Positions 1 through 10,204 of a stretch of DNA of 64,000 nucleotides are shown here, piece by piece. Source of the stretch: Psoroptes ovis (taxonomy: Eukaryota; Arthropoda; Arachnida; Sarcoptiformes; Psoroptidae). The first letter of the stretch is position 1. Each line of letters starts with the position of its first letter. The notes beneath the pieces were generated by a model. It was not told the DNA's origin. It was given only the letters and a program-made list of their open reading frames with translations, and did not search any database. Made by a program: the position numbers and the translations under genes. The stretch spans positions 1-64,000 of the forward strand of contig PQWQ01000041.1 in assembly GCA_002943765.1 (NCBI GenBank), in the 5' to 3' direction.

Positions 1-593
1 TTTTTTTTTTTCGTATTGATACAATAATAATAATTATCAGTTATCATTATAATTTTAGATTATAATAATTATTATTATTTTTTTTCTTATTTGCTTCATT
101 ATTATTATTATTATTAAGCACCATAATGGCCAAATTTTTTAAATATCAAATTGGAAAAGATAATACTCAAAAATGAATTTTTTTTTTTACAATTGCAAAT
201 GTGTGAATTTTAATATGAATTACATTATATTGACAAACATACTGACAAACACGAACACGGCATCCAAAATCGAACACAAATTTTTTTTTTGTTCTAAATG
301 TCAATCAATGGAGACACATGGAAATATTTTTTTTTCTTCTATTCTCAAATTCTGTGCAGAATCTCAATCTATAAATATAAATAAATAAATAAATTATCAT
401 TTGTTTTTATTCTTGGAATTATAAATAAATGAATATATTGAATTCAAAGAATATAAATTGAAAAATCGAATTTCAATAAAATTTATTCAATTTTTGATAT
501 TTAAATTATTTTAGGGAAAATTATGGTTCGAAATTTTCGTATTTGATTTGAAAATTTTTTATGAAAAATAACTTGTTTTTATTTATTCAAATT
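1..593. other. intergenic, no gene seen
   Basis: AT-rich sequence with T runs and short TTA repeats. The only open frame of any length (173-388) is rich in Asn, Phe and Lys, as expected from composition alone. It sits directly upstream of the broken secreted-protein gene and may hold its former promoter, but no clear TATA element stands out. Confidence 0.6.
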
Positions 594-1653
594 ATGAAAT
601 TATTCAAACAATTTTGTCTTTTATTACTGGTATTATGGTCGATAATGAATGTATCCTATGAACAGAAAATGGATTTGAATGAACTGATCAATGTTGTTTG
701 TGAATAAATTTAAGTCGTTATCGAATATTGTTGATAATAATGGTAATTTGAACTGTATGCATAGAAAATCTTTTCTAAATCGTACAATATCATTATCAAT
801 GTGGTCATTAATTGGTTTTGATAAGCGTAAACTTTTAATCTTTTATACATTGGATCATAATTTAATCATTTATCCAAATGTTAGAATAATTAATGAATAT
901 GTGTTTGATTTATCGAATGGTTTTGAATTATCGATGAAAAATTTTCACCAAATTTAGTTGAAAAATTTAACGATTGGTTTCGATTAAATGATTATCAATT
1001 ACGCTATTATGGTGTTTATGCAATGAATTTTGATGTAAACAATCTGACGATTAATTTGAATTTTGCCATGTTCAATAATTCTAACAAGTCATATTCTTTG
1101 GTAACAACAGCGTTACCAATTTCTAACAAAAATGATAATAATACCAATAAAAATGAAAATGGAATAATTAATCTAACAAGATTGGATGAAAAATATGAAA
1201 ATTATCAAATCAAATTCCGTTATATAATGGATGAAGATAATACATTTTGGTTGATTAAATATGCATGATAACAGAATTTAATTATGAAATTGAAATATAT
1301 CATCATTCATTCAATCATAGCAAAAGCAATGGCTTTATTTGTATGAATGTGAAGGAACATAAAATTTTCACACAAAAAAATTCATGTAATAATAATGATA
1401 ACAATGATTATTTATGGCCATCATTTGATTTTGGTTACATAAATGGAGAATTATTATTTTTAGTATTCACAGCTAAACAATTGTAATTGTTACGGATAAA
1501 ACATTTATCAATACACATGATGCACAAAAAGAATTTTTCATATTACCGATTGAATATCTGTTCAATTGTCATCCAATCATAGATAAAACAGCAACAGCTC
1601 AAATCCAACCATCAACAACAGCATCGACGATCATTCAACACAAAACTAACTGA
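594..1653 (+). pseudogene. broken secreted/membrane protein gene
   Basis: One protein appears to run through this stretch but changes frame four times without intron-sized gaps. ATG 594 opens a 37-codon signal-peptide-like start (MKLFKQFCLLLLVLWS) that stops at 707. The frame then shifts near 700, 950, 1262 and 1480, each by a single base. The pieces read as one extracellular protein (for example NDWFRLNDYQLRYYGVY near 970-1020) with several N-x-S/T sites, ending at a TGA at 1651-1653. I do not recognise the family. Mite genomes contain lineage-specific families of secreted or single-pass proteins and this is probably a dead member. Single-base indels can also be assembly errors, although the other genes in the window show none, which favours true decay. 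Confidence 0.5.
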
Positions 1654-2368
1654 ATATTTGATAATAAAACATGAATTGAATAATAAATAAATTGAAAATT
1701 GCTTGAATGAATTCATTAATCGAAAATTCCAAGATTAATTTCCCATACAATTCAATAGATAGCGTTCAAATTTATTTCAAAAATTTTGTTTTACAGCCGA
1801 AATTCCAGAAGGAATTAGAATATCATTTAATTTCAATCGCTGCATATTCAAACACATTTGTAATCAAATATTTATTCATTTATTTATTATCAAATTTCCA
1901 TTTGTGATTCAATATTTGCGTTATATTAAGTTCATTAAACAAATTATTTCAGTGTTCAATTCATAATTGGTTCAAAATAAATAAATTAATGAATTTATAA
2001 ATAGAACCCAAGCAGGGAGAATAAGAAAAAACTTTCCATTCCAATTGCAAACGGTGTTATCGAGCAATGATTAAACATTGCACTGAATTAAAAAATTCAA
2101 AATGAATAATTACATAATTATAATCATAAATATTTTTATCATCGTGAACTTTTGAATCAATCAATGTGATAATTTATTTATTTATTTTTATTCATCATTT
2201 TCAAAATATTTAAATGTCAATTATTTCCGTCAATTTTTCCATAAATTTCATTGCAAATGTATTTATTAGATTATCAGTCTCGGCGTTTCGGCATTTCGCT
2301 TTGATTTCACTCAGTTAATCAGCTCAAAGCTTCGCGTTTTTTTTCTGAAAAATAATTCTCGTCTTAAA
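1654..2368. other. intergenic, no gene seen
   Basis: AT-rich spacer. A 66-codon frame at 1707-1907 lies just after the broken gene and could be more of it, but it has no recognisable motif. From about 2270 the base composition becomes less AT-rich, leading into the small open frames at 2369. Confidence 0.5.
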
Positions 2369-2737
2369 ATGTTACGACCAATAAACCTACCGGCGAAGCA
2401 AGCAAAGCAAATGTCGAATGCTATTTGTCTTGAGGAATTTTTCGGCAGAAATGGAAAATTTCTTCAAGAATTAAAAGATATTGGAAATCGTTTATAAATT
2501 TCAAAGCAATTCATTTTCTAACAAAAATAAATTGAAGAAATGGAAAAATCAAACAATAAATCGAACAAAATGACAAATGATGAGTTTTCTATCGTTTCGT
2601 ACTTATTTGTCTTGCTTATTTTGTTTTATTACCATTATTTTCCATCGAAATTTATTGAGTTTATCATTCAACAATCATCATGAAGAATGGCTGAAAAGAA
2701 AAATGTAAAGGAAATTACTCCAGAGATTCAAAAATAA
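2369..2737 (+). other. run of small in-frame ORFs, function unknown
   Basis: Three short frames lie in the same phase. The first (2369-2497, 42 aa) begins MLRPINLPAKQAKQ and is richer in G+C and in Ala, Gly and Glu than its surroundings. The second (2540-2683, 47 aa) has a hydrophobic centre, SYLFVLLILFYYHYF, that could span a membrane. The third (2687-2737) encodes 16 residues. They are separated by in-frame stops rather than by intron-like sequence. They could be a decayed gene, a short exon of a gene I cannot resolve, or chance. No family is recognised. Confidence 0.2.
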
Positions 2738-4596
2738 AAGAAAACGAAAGATAAAAGATCAAGAAATGTTGGCTTCACTGTCGAAATTCATTTTGAATTC
2801 ATTCTTTTTGGATCGGTTTATTTTTTTCCTTTTTGTTCTAAGATCATGGACAAAATTTATTATTTCATTTCATTTTTCTTAAATTCACTCAAATAAAATT
2901 CAAGATAAAGTAGAATGAAATGAAATGAATAAAATCAAACAAACAAATAAATAAATAAACGAATGAAATTCACCATTTTTCGAAGAAATAAATCATTCGC
3001 TTTATCCGTGAATTATTTGTTTCTGGACCAAAATGAAAACCTGGAATGAATAAATTTTTCTGAGTATATCTCCTATCGAAGAATTCAGAATTTCAAAAAT
3101 TTCTTTTGTTCAAATTTCAAAATTTTAGAAAATTTCAGAGTAATTTTTTCAGAATTATTCGGTGGGTCCACCTAAACGAAAAAGAAATTCCAAATTTCAA
3201 CTGATAATTCAATTATTTATGATTTTCATTTGGTCTGAAATAAGAAGTAAAGGAACTTTAAAAAGTTTGCGTAAGAATTTTCAGAATTCTATTGAATTTT
3301 TTTTGAAGAATTCGTTGATTCTCTACGATTCTCGAGTTTCACTTGGAAGAAAAATCAAGAATGAAGATTTTCAATTACGATAAACGGATTCGACAATTCA
3401 ACGATTTTATCATCATCGTTGATGATGTTGATGATGATTATCATAATCATATTAGAGAGAGTTTGAAATTCCAAAAAATCAAATTTGTTATAAAAAAAAA
3501 CCTGAAATATGAAGAAATTTTATTTTTTAAATGTTTTTTATTTGGAATTGAAGAATTGATTTATTTGCAAAACAATTTCAGCTGATGATGATTTTTGATA
3601 ATTTATGCTTTTATTGTTCTTCTATCAATGTTTTTAGCAAAGTAAAAAAAAATGGCCAAATTCTTTTCCAGCAAAATTTCTACCAAAAAAATTTCATGGT
3701 TGTTTGCTTTTGCTTGGTTACTTGTCGATACCCGACAATGATAAGGAGTTAAACAATTGAAAATCATCAGAAATTGTGAAAAATTGTGGAAAATATCAGC
3801 ATAAATGACAACCAAGTAAAAACAAAGCCAAGCAAATTCTTCAAAGATGATTTGTTGTGAATGAAACGCCCAAATAAAACAATTCATTGATTTTTTTTCA
3901 ATGGAATTTGATGATTTTGGATTGATTTGAAGATTCCTTTCTTTGTTTTCTTCACGCTTGTAAAGAGTTTGTAACACAATCAAGTAATTCTATTGCAAAG
4001 TAATTGTATAAGATTATTGTTATTATTATTCCTCAAATTTTCAATTGTAAAAAATCATATAAACAACACCAATTTTTACAAAGAAATGTATATAAATTCT
4101 TATCTTTTATCTTATGATGATGAATCGACATTTCATTTTATCATTCTCTTTTTTTTTCTTTTTTTTTGTTTCCTTTCCTGTGTTTTTTTGTTCGTGGAAT
4201 GAAATTCATTTTTTCAATTGAAAAATACAAGAAAAAACGAAAATTGAATGAATGAACACAAAATCAAAAAACAATTGAAGAGTTATTCTACCGTAAACTT
4301 TAAATATCTGTAGAAATTGAAAATGAAAAAAAGGAAGAATTTGGCCTAATCTTTTTTGTGTTTTAAATGCTAAAAGTTATTTGGCAAGAATAAATAGGCA
4401 AGAATATTTTGGGTGCAAACACAAAAACACGAAGCAAATTTACGACACAGACGTAAATTTATGAGGCTAAAAACGTTGATTTCAACGCGAATTGAAATAA
4501 ATACGTTTAGGAACTTGAATGATGAATTTCCTAATTAAAAAAATTCAATTAATATAAAAATATTTAAATTAATTCAGTTTTGAGTTTGCATTGCAT
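2738..4596. other. intergenic, no gene seen
   Basis: AT-rich spacer between the small frames and the BEL element. A 126-codon minus-strand frame at 3603-3983 and several shorter ones lack motifs, splice partners and balanced composition. The last bases, GCAT at 4593-4596, are the left target-site copy of the retroelement. Confidence 0.5.
4593..4596. repeat. left target-site duplication of BEL element
   Basis: GCAT directly precedes the 5' LTR and is repeated directly after the 3' LTR at 10205-10208. Duplications of 4-6 bp are usual for BEL/Pao integrases. The exact match fixes the element ends at TG...CA. Confidence 0.8.
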
Positions 4597-4839
4597 TGGT
4601 GAAAATATTGACCGATGACAGTGATCGAAAAAAAACAAACAAAAAAAAGTATAAAAACGCCACATTAGTATATGTTTATTTTTCAAGTTGTTTTTTTTAA
4701 GAAAGAAAAATGATGTTAAAATGTTAATATGAAACGAAATGCTCAATGAAAATGTGTCTAAATGATTGTGTTTTTTAATTTGTTCACATTAAGTATTTTT
4801 GTTTAATTTGATAAATAAATGATTAACTTATTGTTTCCA
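4597..4839 (+). repeat. 5' LTR of BEL element
   Basis: 243 bp starting TGGTGAAAAT and ending TTGTTTCCA. It matches 9963-10204 throughout; by eye the only differences are in two A runs near position 50 of the LTR. It contains a TATA-like box and, near its end, AATAAA for polyadenylation. Confidence 0.93.
4650..4657 (+). promoter_or_regulatory. TATA-like box in 5' LTR
   Basis: TATAAAAA lies about 54 bases into the LTR, a plausible position for the element's own RNA polymerase II promoter. The same box occurs in the 3' LTR. Start site not demonstrated. Confidence 0.45.
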
Positions 4840-4941
4840 TTCGTTATCAGCACCAACTACCACAAGCTCACCGCGTATAATAAGTTTCAATTGGTAAAGT
4901 TACTCGATCACATTGTGTACAAACAGATATTGTCAACAAAC

Positions 4942-7900
4942 ATGAGCAGAAAAAAGAAAACAAACCATTCCGTTATTGATGATGATGAAATACGAACAAA
5001 GGAATTGATGAGAAAAATCGACATAACGGAATTCAATGTGTTCAGAAGAAAATACGATATTGATATAAAAGAGATTGAACAACTTCATCAAGAATATTGT
5101 GATTTCACAGCCGAGATGTTAACAGCTAAAAAAGACGAATTGGTTCAACAATTGATGAGTAGAAAAAGTGGAATAGATATCATATTTTCGTACGTAAAAA
5201 CTATACAAACAGTACGAGATGGCATAAAAAATATTGAACAGAATAACGATAGAAATCAAATTAAAGAAGTTCAAGAAGCTGTAAAACAGATCAAAACTAT
5301 TCAATGTATATATCCGAACATAAACGAAGATCATATAAAATTAATTGAACGATTTGAACAAATGGAAGCCTTTATAACCTGCTCAAATTTTAATGGTTCA
5401 TTCGCAACTCATCAAAATAGAAGAACAAGTACACCAAATCACGACCAGATGTCTAATGACAATGCTAATCTCAATAACAATAATAATTTCAATGTCTGGC
5501 AACAAATGCGATACCAACCTCGACCAGGAGCTGTGAGAGTTCAACCAAAACAAATTCAAAAATTTTCAGGTGATCCTATTGAATATCAAAAGTTTAGAGA
5601 AGATATAGAACATTATATCATTGACAATCCCGAAATTGATGGTGGAAAAAATAAATTGAAAGAAATTCAAGATTTACTGCCGGTTAATCACCGATATTTA
5701 TTGAATCGCATCGACAGAAGGAATCCGAGAATGGACGAAGTTTTGAGTGTATTAGATAAACATTATGGTTGTCGACATCAAATAATACCAGCGTTAACAC
5801 GAAAAATACAGAATGCACCATTCTTGTCTTTTCGACCACAATTAAAAGATTACGAATTATTGTTGGAAGTAGTGATTTCAGTCATCGACACGCTCAATGT
5901 TACCAACTTACAGAACGAAGATTATCATTTAGCAACATTTGTTATGACCAAAATTGACGAAACACATCATCAACATATTGGTCACGATGAGGAATTAAAT
6001 CTTACACATATTGAAGAGTATTTGAGACGAGGACTGAGCCGAAAGCAAGCAATTACTGCCAGATTCATTTCAAATCCGTATGTTCAAAGAGACAAATCGA
6101 AAGTCACTGGTAATACTAGATCAAGTAATGTTATGGTTGCGACACAAGATAATATGTGTTTCTTCTCAGATGGTCAACACGAGTCCGAGAGGTGTACATT
6201 AACCGCTGATGAGAAAAGACGATTCATGCTACAAAATCGATTATGCTTCAAGTGTGGTAATGTCGGACACACAAGTCGAGATTGTCAAGGATCGTATAGG
6301 TGCAAAAAATGTAATTACAATCATCAAACGCATGTATGCTTCCGTGAAAACGTAATGAAACCAACCACGTCAGAAAATTTAATAATGACAATGCCAACAA
6401 CATCAGCTTCGAGTGATTCAGCGTCAAATAGCACAGCGTTATTGAGCACGAATGCGAAAAGTCTTCACAAGACATTGACCACCAAGATAAATGGACACAA
6501 AGTAAGAATAGTATTTGATGAAGGGGCCGGAACATCATTTATTGCACCAGCATTGATAAATAAATTGAATTTATCAACATATCGAGCTGAACCAATTTTT
6601 ATGGATACATTAAGCAAGTCGAAACCTACTTCAGCAGGTCATTACAAAGTAAATTTATCGCTTCCTGTCTGGGATGGGTCGTATAAAGATTTGGAATTTC
6701 GTTTAAATGACAAAATTGATCAATTACATTTCGAATGTATGAATAAAGAAAATCAAAAGATATTACAAAGTGAAAATATTGACTTTATCGATGAACAACA
6801 ACCAGTTGAAATACTTGTCGGCCTTGACAACATTAATCGATTACAACATACAGAAGAAAAACGAATCAATGAAGAGATAATGGCAAAACGCACAACCCTT
6901 GGATGGGTTGTTTATGGCGTAACAGCAAATGTAAACGTATTATTGAATGTGCATCAGTTACCAGAAAATGACGCTATTTTAGATATTGATGTAGAATCTG
7001 AAGATCAGAAAGCGATGGCCAAGTTCTTAAATGATTATTGCAATAGTGAACAAATGAAATATGATGAAGATTTAAAACGATATGTGGTAAAGCTCCCGTT
7101 CATACCCAATGTAGAAGTCGATACAAATTTTGAAACAGCAAAAAGACAAGTTGAAAATATGGTGAAGCGAATGAATGATGAACGACGACAACAATATCAA
7201 GCGTTGATAAGTGAAATGGAAGAAAATCAAATTATTGAACAAACAGCCTTGAAGCCAGCCGAAGGATACCATATGCCACACTTTGTGGTGACACGTAGTG
7301 ATAAAAATACAACGAAGTTAAGAATGGTATTTAATGCTTCAAGTGGTATTAAGCCGCTAAACAAAGCAATATTCAAAGGAGTGACTTCGTGGCAGATAAT
7401 TAGATCATTATTATTTTTCCGATTACAATCGATTGCTGTGATCAGTGACATTAAATCTGCATTCCATAACGTAATGATACAAAATGAACATAAGAAATTT
7501 GTTAAATTTTTGTGGATAACTCAATGCAACAAACTTGTGTGTTACCAATTTAATCGTTTGCCGTTCGGTCTATCTTCAAGCCCTTTTATTCTTTATGCAG
7601 TAATTTATCATCATTTGAAAAAATACGAAAATAGGTTTCCACAAACAGTCGAGGCGATTAGGAATGGTTTATATGTTGATGACTTGGTTATGTCAGCGAA
7701 AGATTCATTGAGTATTGAGAAATTGAAACATGAAAGTCAAGAAATATTTAATGATGCATCCATGGAGTTACGAAAATGGCGCACATCAGATTTAGAATTG
7801 AATTTATCATGGAATGATCGATTAGCTGAAACCAAAGTATTGGGTATCGAATGGACTGAAGATGACAACATGAAAATAGATATTCCCGATTTTAATGAAC

Positions 7901-9849
7901 AAGGTGAAATTACTAAGCGTAAATTGTTACAATACTATGCATCAATCTATGATCCATTCGGTTTCGTATTGGCATCAACATTGAAAATGAAGTTGTTGAT
8001 TCATGAATGTTGGAACGCGGGTTATGATTGGGACACTCCATTAGAACCGAAATTATTACGTAAAGCCAATTTGATAATAAATGATTTACAATTGATCAAA
8101 GAATTTAAATTTAATCGCAGAATCTTTAATCAGACAGTTGAAGAATTCGATTTATTGATATTTGTAGATGCCAATCAGTATGCAATCGGTGTCGCATGTT
8201 ATCTAAGTAATGGCGAGGAAACCACGTTGATATTTGCAAAATCGAAATTAATTAAACCACGGAAAATAGTGAGCGGCGAATTATTGGCGTTGAATTGGGG
8301 AGCCAACATTGGATACAACTTGACCGAAATTCTTAAACCTAGATCTATTGTGTTATGGTCAGATAGCATGGATAACATCAATCGATTGACAGACGATATT
8401 AATAAGTATCCGTTTCCCGTGGCAGTACATTTGTACAACATTCGATCGAAGATAATCAATATTAGACACATATCCGGCAAACAAAATCCTGCAGATGCAT
8501 TCACAAGAGGCGTTGCCACAAAAGAATTATATGATATTCATCATATCAATATCACGGAAATGTTGGGAGAAAACGTAACCATTGGCATAATTCAAACCAG
8601 TGACAAACCAAATGAAAAATGTGACAGCGTCAAAGGCGTGAATTTGAATCAAAACTTAACGTACAATGAATGGATAAAATATATTAGCGAACAAGATGAC
8701 CAGTGGAAATATTCGATCGACAAAGATAAAGACGAACTCACTATATTGATCAAGATTAATCAACAATGCTACATCGACGATGAATTTAAATCGAATTATC
8801 GATTATTCAATGACGAAAATAATGTGGTACGATGTCTGATCAGGTTGGAACAAGCTGAATTAGATTATGATGAAAAATACCCGATTGTTTTACCGAATTG
8901 TAAATTTACGATTGCGTTTTTAAAACACTTACACGATGAAGATGGGCATGGTTCAGTGGAATATTCATTGACGAATTTAAGAATGATGTATTTCATCCCT
9001 GGAGCACGACGATTAATGAAAAAAATTAAACATAATTGTAGCCATTGCAAACAAATAACCGCTAAAGCCTTGGAGGTCTTCAAAGGAAATCCACCAAGAG
9101 AACGACTTAATCGTAGCAAACCGTTTGAGAATATTGGTATAGATTTATTTGAATTAAAAACAGAGCCGAAAACGATTGGAATCATCTTTACATGTTGTGT
9201 AACGCGAGCTGTCCATTTTGAAATCGTCGAAAAAGCAACCGCAGAAGAAATATGCGACGCATTTCGGATATTTGCCGCACTGAATAGACGACCATTAGTC
9301 GTCTTTTCTGACAATGGCCCGAATTTGAAAAGACTGGGACGCCTTTTCAACGAATCGTTCAGAATCATGCGGGAAAGGTTTGATTGGCGATTCATAACTC
9401 CCGGCGCACCATTCCGTGGTGGATTTTATGAAGCATTAATTAAGACGATGAAAAGAGCATTTAAAAGCATCGTTTGGCAACGTAAAATCTCAAGCAAACA
9501 AATGAAATTAGTTCTGTATGAAATACAATCGCGTATGAATAGACGTCCTTTGGTTCACACTGAATCATACATCTTAACCCCAAATCATTTGATATATGGT
9601 TATAATTGTTCCGATACGATGGTACCACCGAGAAATGGAATAACAGGAAATCTGATTAAGCATTGGCGATCAACGGAACGACATATAAACAGCGCTTGGA
9701 AAACGTATAAAAATGTTTATTTGAAAGAACTACGCAATTATCATCAAAATTCAAACCGTTATGATATGTTAGAAATTAATGATAAAGTATTGATCGTAGA
9801 CGAAAATAGTCCAGCATACACTTGGAAGATGGGCACAATCACTGGTTAA
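4942..9849 (+). CDS. BEL/Pao Gag-Pol polyprotein, C-terminally cut
   Basis: The frame is open from 4819 inside the LTR. I prefer ATG 4942 (MSRKKKTNHS), which lies past the LTR and gives 1635 aa. Domains: DUF1759 Gag region about 200-345; zinc knuckle CFKCGNVGHTSRDC near 435, followed by a second Cys/His cluster; aspartic protease about 510-555 with DEG in place of the commoner D-S/T-G; reverse transcriptase about 750-955 with YVDD at 911; RNase H about 1070-1190; integrase zinc-binding HHCC-type region about 1327-1372; integrase core with D1401, D1457 and E1497; start of DUF5641. The frame stops at TAA 9847-9849 straight after WKMGTITG. The same frame then runs open to 9984 with residues typical of the missing DUF5641 end, so the stop looks like a point mutation or a readthrough site. 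All catalytic residues lie upstream of it. Confidence 0.9.
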   Translation: MSRKKKTNHSVIDDDEIRTKELMRKIDITEFNVFRRKYDIDIKEIEQLHQEYCDFTAEMLTAKKDELVQQLMSRKSGIDIIFSYVKTIQTVRDGIKNIEQNNDRNQIKEVQEAVKQIKTIQCIYPNINEDHIKLIERFEQMEAFITCSNFNGSFATHQNRRTSTPNHDQMSNDNANLNNNNNFNVWQQMRYQPRPGAVRVQPKQIQKFSGDPIEYQKFREDIEHYIIDNPEIDGGKNKLKEIQDLLPVNHRYLLNRIDRRNPRMDEVLSVLDKHYGCRHQIIPALTRKIQNAPFLSFRPQLKDYELLLEVVISVIDTLNVTNLQNEDYHLATFVMTKIDETHHQHIGHDEELNLTHIEEYLRRGLSRKQAITARFISNPYVQRDKSKVTGNTRSSNVMVATQDNMCFFSDGQHESERCTLTADEKRRFMLQNRLCFKCGNVGHTSRDCQGSYRCKKCNYNHQTHVCFRENVMKPTTSENLIMTMPTTSASSDSASNSTALLSTNAKSLHKTLTTKINGHKVRIVFDEGAGTSFIAPALINKLNLSTYRAEPIFMDTLSKSKPTSAGHYKVNLSLPVWDGSYKDLEFRLNDKIDQLHFECMNKENQKILQSENIDFIDEQQPVEILVGLDNINRLQHTEEKRINEEIMAKRTTLGWVVYGVTANVNVLLNVHQLPENDAILDIDVESEDQKAMAKFLNDYCNSEQMKYDEDLKRYVVKLPFIPNVEVDTNFETAKRQVENMVKRMNDERRQQYQALISEMEENQIIEQTALKPAEGYHMPHFVVTRSDKNTTKLRMVFNASSGIKPLNKAIFKGVTSWQIIRSLLFFRLQSIAVISDIKSAFHNVMIQNEHKKFVKFLWITQCNKLVCYQFNRLPFGLSSSPFILYAVIYHHLKKYENRFPQTVEAIRNGLYVDDLVMSAKDSLSIEKLKHESQEIFNDASMELRKWRTSDLELNLSWNDRLAETKVLGIEWTEDDNMKIDIPDFNEQGEITKRKLLQYYASIYDPFGFVLASTLKMKLLIHECWNAGYDWDTPLEPKLLRKANLIINDLQLIKEFKFNRRIFNQTVEEFDLLIFVDANQYAIGVACYLSNGEETTLIFAKSKLIKPRKIVSGELLALNWGANIGYNLTEILKPRSIVLWSDSMDNINRLTDDINKYPFPVAVHLYNIRSKIINIRHISGKQNPADAFTRGVATKELYDIHHINITEMLGENVTIGIIQTSDKPNEKCDSVKGVNLNQNLTYNEWIKYISEQDDQWKYSIDKDKDELTILIKINQQCYIDDEFKSNYRLFNDENNVVRCLIRLEQAELDYDEKYPIVLPNCKFTIAFLKHLHDEDGHGSVEYSLTNLRMMYFIPGARRLMKKIKHNCSHCKQITAKALEVFKGNPPRERLNRSKPFENIGIDLFELKTEPKTIGIIFTCCVTRAVHFEIVEKATAEEICDAFRIFAALNRRPLVVFSDNGPNLKRLGRLFNESFRIMRERFDWRFITPGAPFRGGFYEALIKTMKRAFKSIVWQRKISSKQMKLVLYEIQSRMNRRPLVHTESYILTPNHLIYGYNCSDTMVPPRNGITGNLIKHWRSTERHINSAWKTYKNVYLKELRNYHQNSNRYDMLEINDKVLIVDENSPAYTWKMGTITG

Positions 9850-9984
9850 GTAAAGGATAACGCTGGGATCGTTCGAACATATAAGCTGGAAGTCGATGGT
9901 AAAGTTGTGGAAAGAGCTGCACAAAAAATCGTCCCGTTGGAATGTCAAGCGGAGGGGAGGAATGGTGAAAATATTGACCGATGA
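9850..9984 (+). pseudogene. Pol C-terminal remainder after in-frame stop
   Basis: In phase with the gag-pol frame, this 44-codon stretch completes the DUF5641 domain (GIVRTYKLEVDGK, then KIVPLEC). It ends at TGA 9982-9984, inside the 3' LTR. It is translated only if the TAA at 9847 is read through. Confidence 0.7.
9951..9962 (+). other. polypurine tract of BEL element
   Basis: GGAGGGGAGGAA directly abuts the 3' LTR. It is the expected primer for plus-strand DNA synthesis. It stands out strongly from the AT-rich surroundings. Confidence 0.85.
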
Positions 9985-10204
9985 CAGTGATCGAAAAAAC
10001 AAACAAAAAAAAAGTATAAAAACGCCACATTAGTATATGTTTATTTTTCAAGTTGTTTTTTTTAAGAAAGAAAAATGATGTTAAAATGTTAATATGAAAC
10101 GAAATGCTCAATGAAAATGTGTCTAAATGATTGTGTTTTTTAATTTGTTCACATTAAGTATTTTTGTTTAATTTGATAAATAAATGATTAACTTATTGTT
10201 TCCA
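9963..10204 (+). repeat. 3' LTR of BEL element
   Basis: 242-bp copy of 4597-4839, one base shorter because of A-run lengths. It ends CCA at 10204 and is followed by the GCAT target duplication. The AATAAA near its end is the likely polyadenylation signal of the element transcript. Confidence 0.93.

Larger units (their letters stand above)
4597..10204 (+). mobile_element. BEL/Pao LTR retrotransposon, nearly intact
   Basis: A 5.6-kb element bounded by LTRs of 243 and 242 bp that differ only in the lengths of two adjacent A runs. It carries one long gag-pol frame, a polypurine tract against the 3' LTR and a 4-bp target duplication. Domain order in the polyprotein (Gag DUF1759, zinc knuckles, aspartic protease, RT, RNase H, integrase, DUF5641) is that of BEL/Pao. 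No TGG-type tRNA primer site lies directly after the 5' LTR, which is odd. The near-identical LTRs imply a recent insertion, but an in-frame TAA at 9847 cuts the C-terminus of Pol. Confidence 0.93.

Noticed and set aside
2540..2683. Resemblance to the tiny oligosaccharyltransferase subunit Ost4
   Set aside because: Only a short hydrophobic helix and a YHY triplet agree, and the spacing differs; too little to support.
3603..3983. 126-codon minus-strand frame
   Set aside because: Phe/Ile/Asn-rich with no motif, signal peptide or splice context; length is within chance for such AT-rich DNA.
4819..4941. Extending BEL gag-pol to the ATG at 4819
   Set aside because: That ATG lies inside the 5' LTR; the start at 4942 after the LTR is more plausible.
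8865..9395. 176-codon minus-strand frame in the BEL element
   Set aside because: It is an antisense shadow of the integrase coding sequence.
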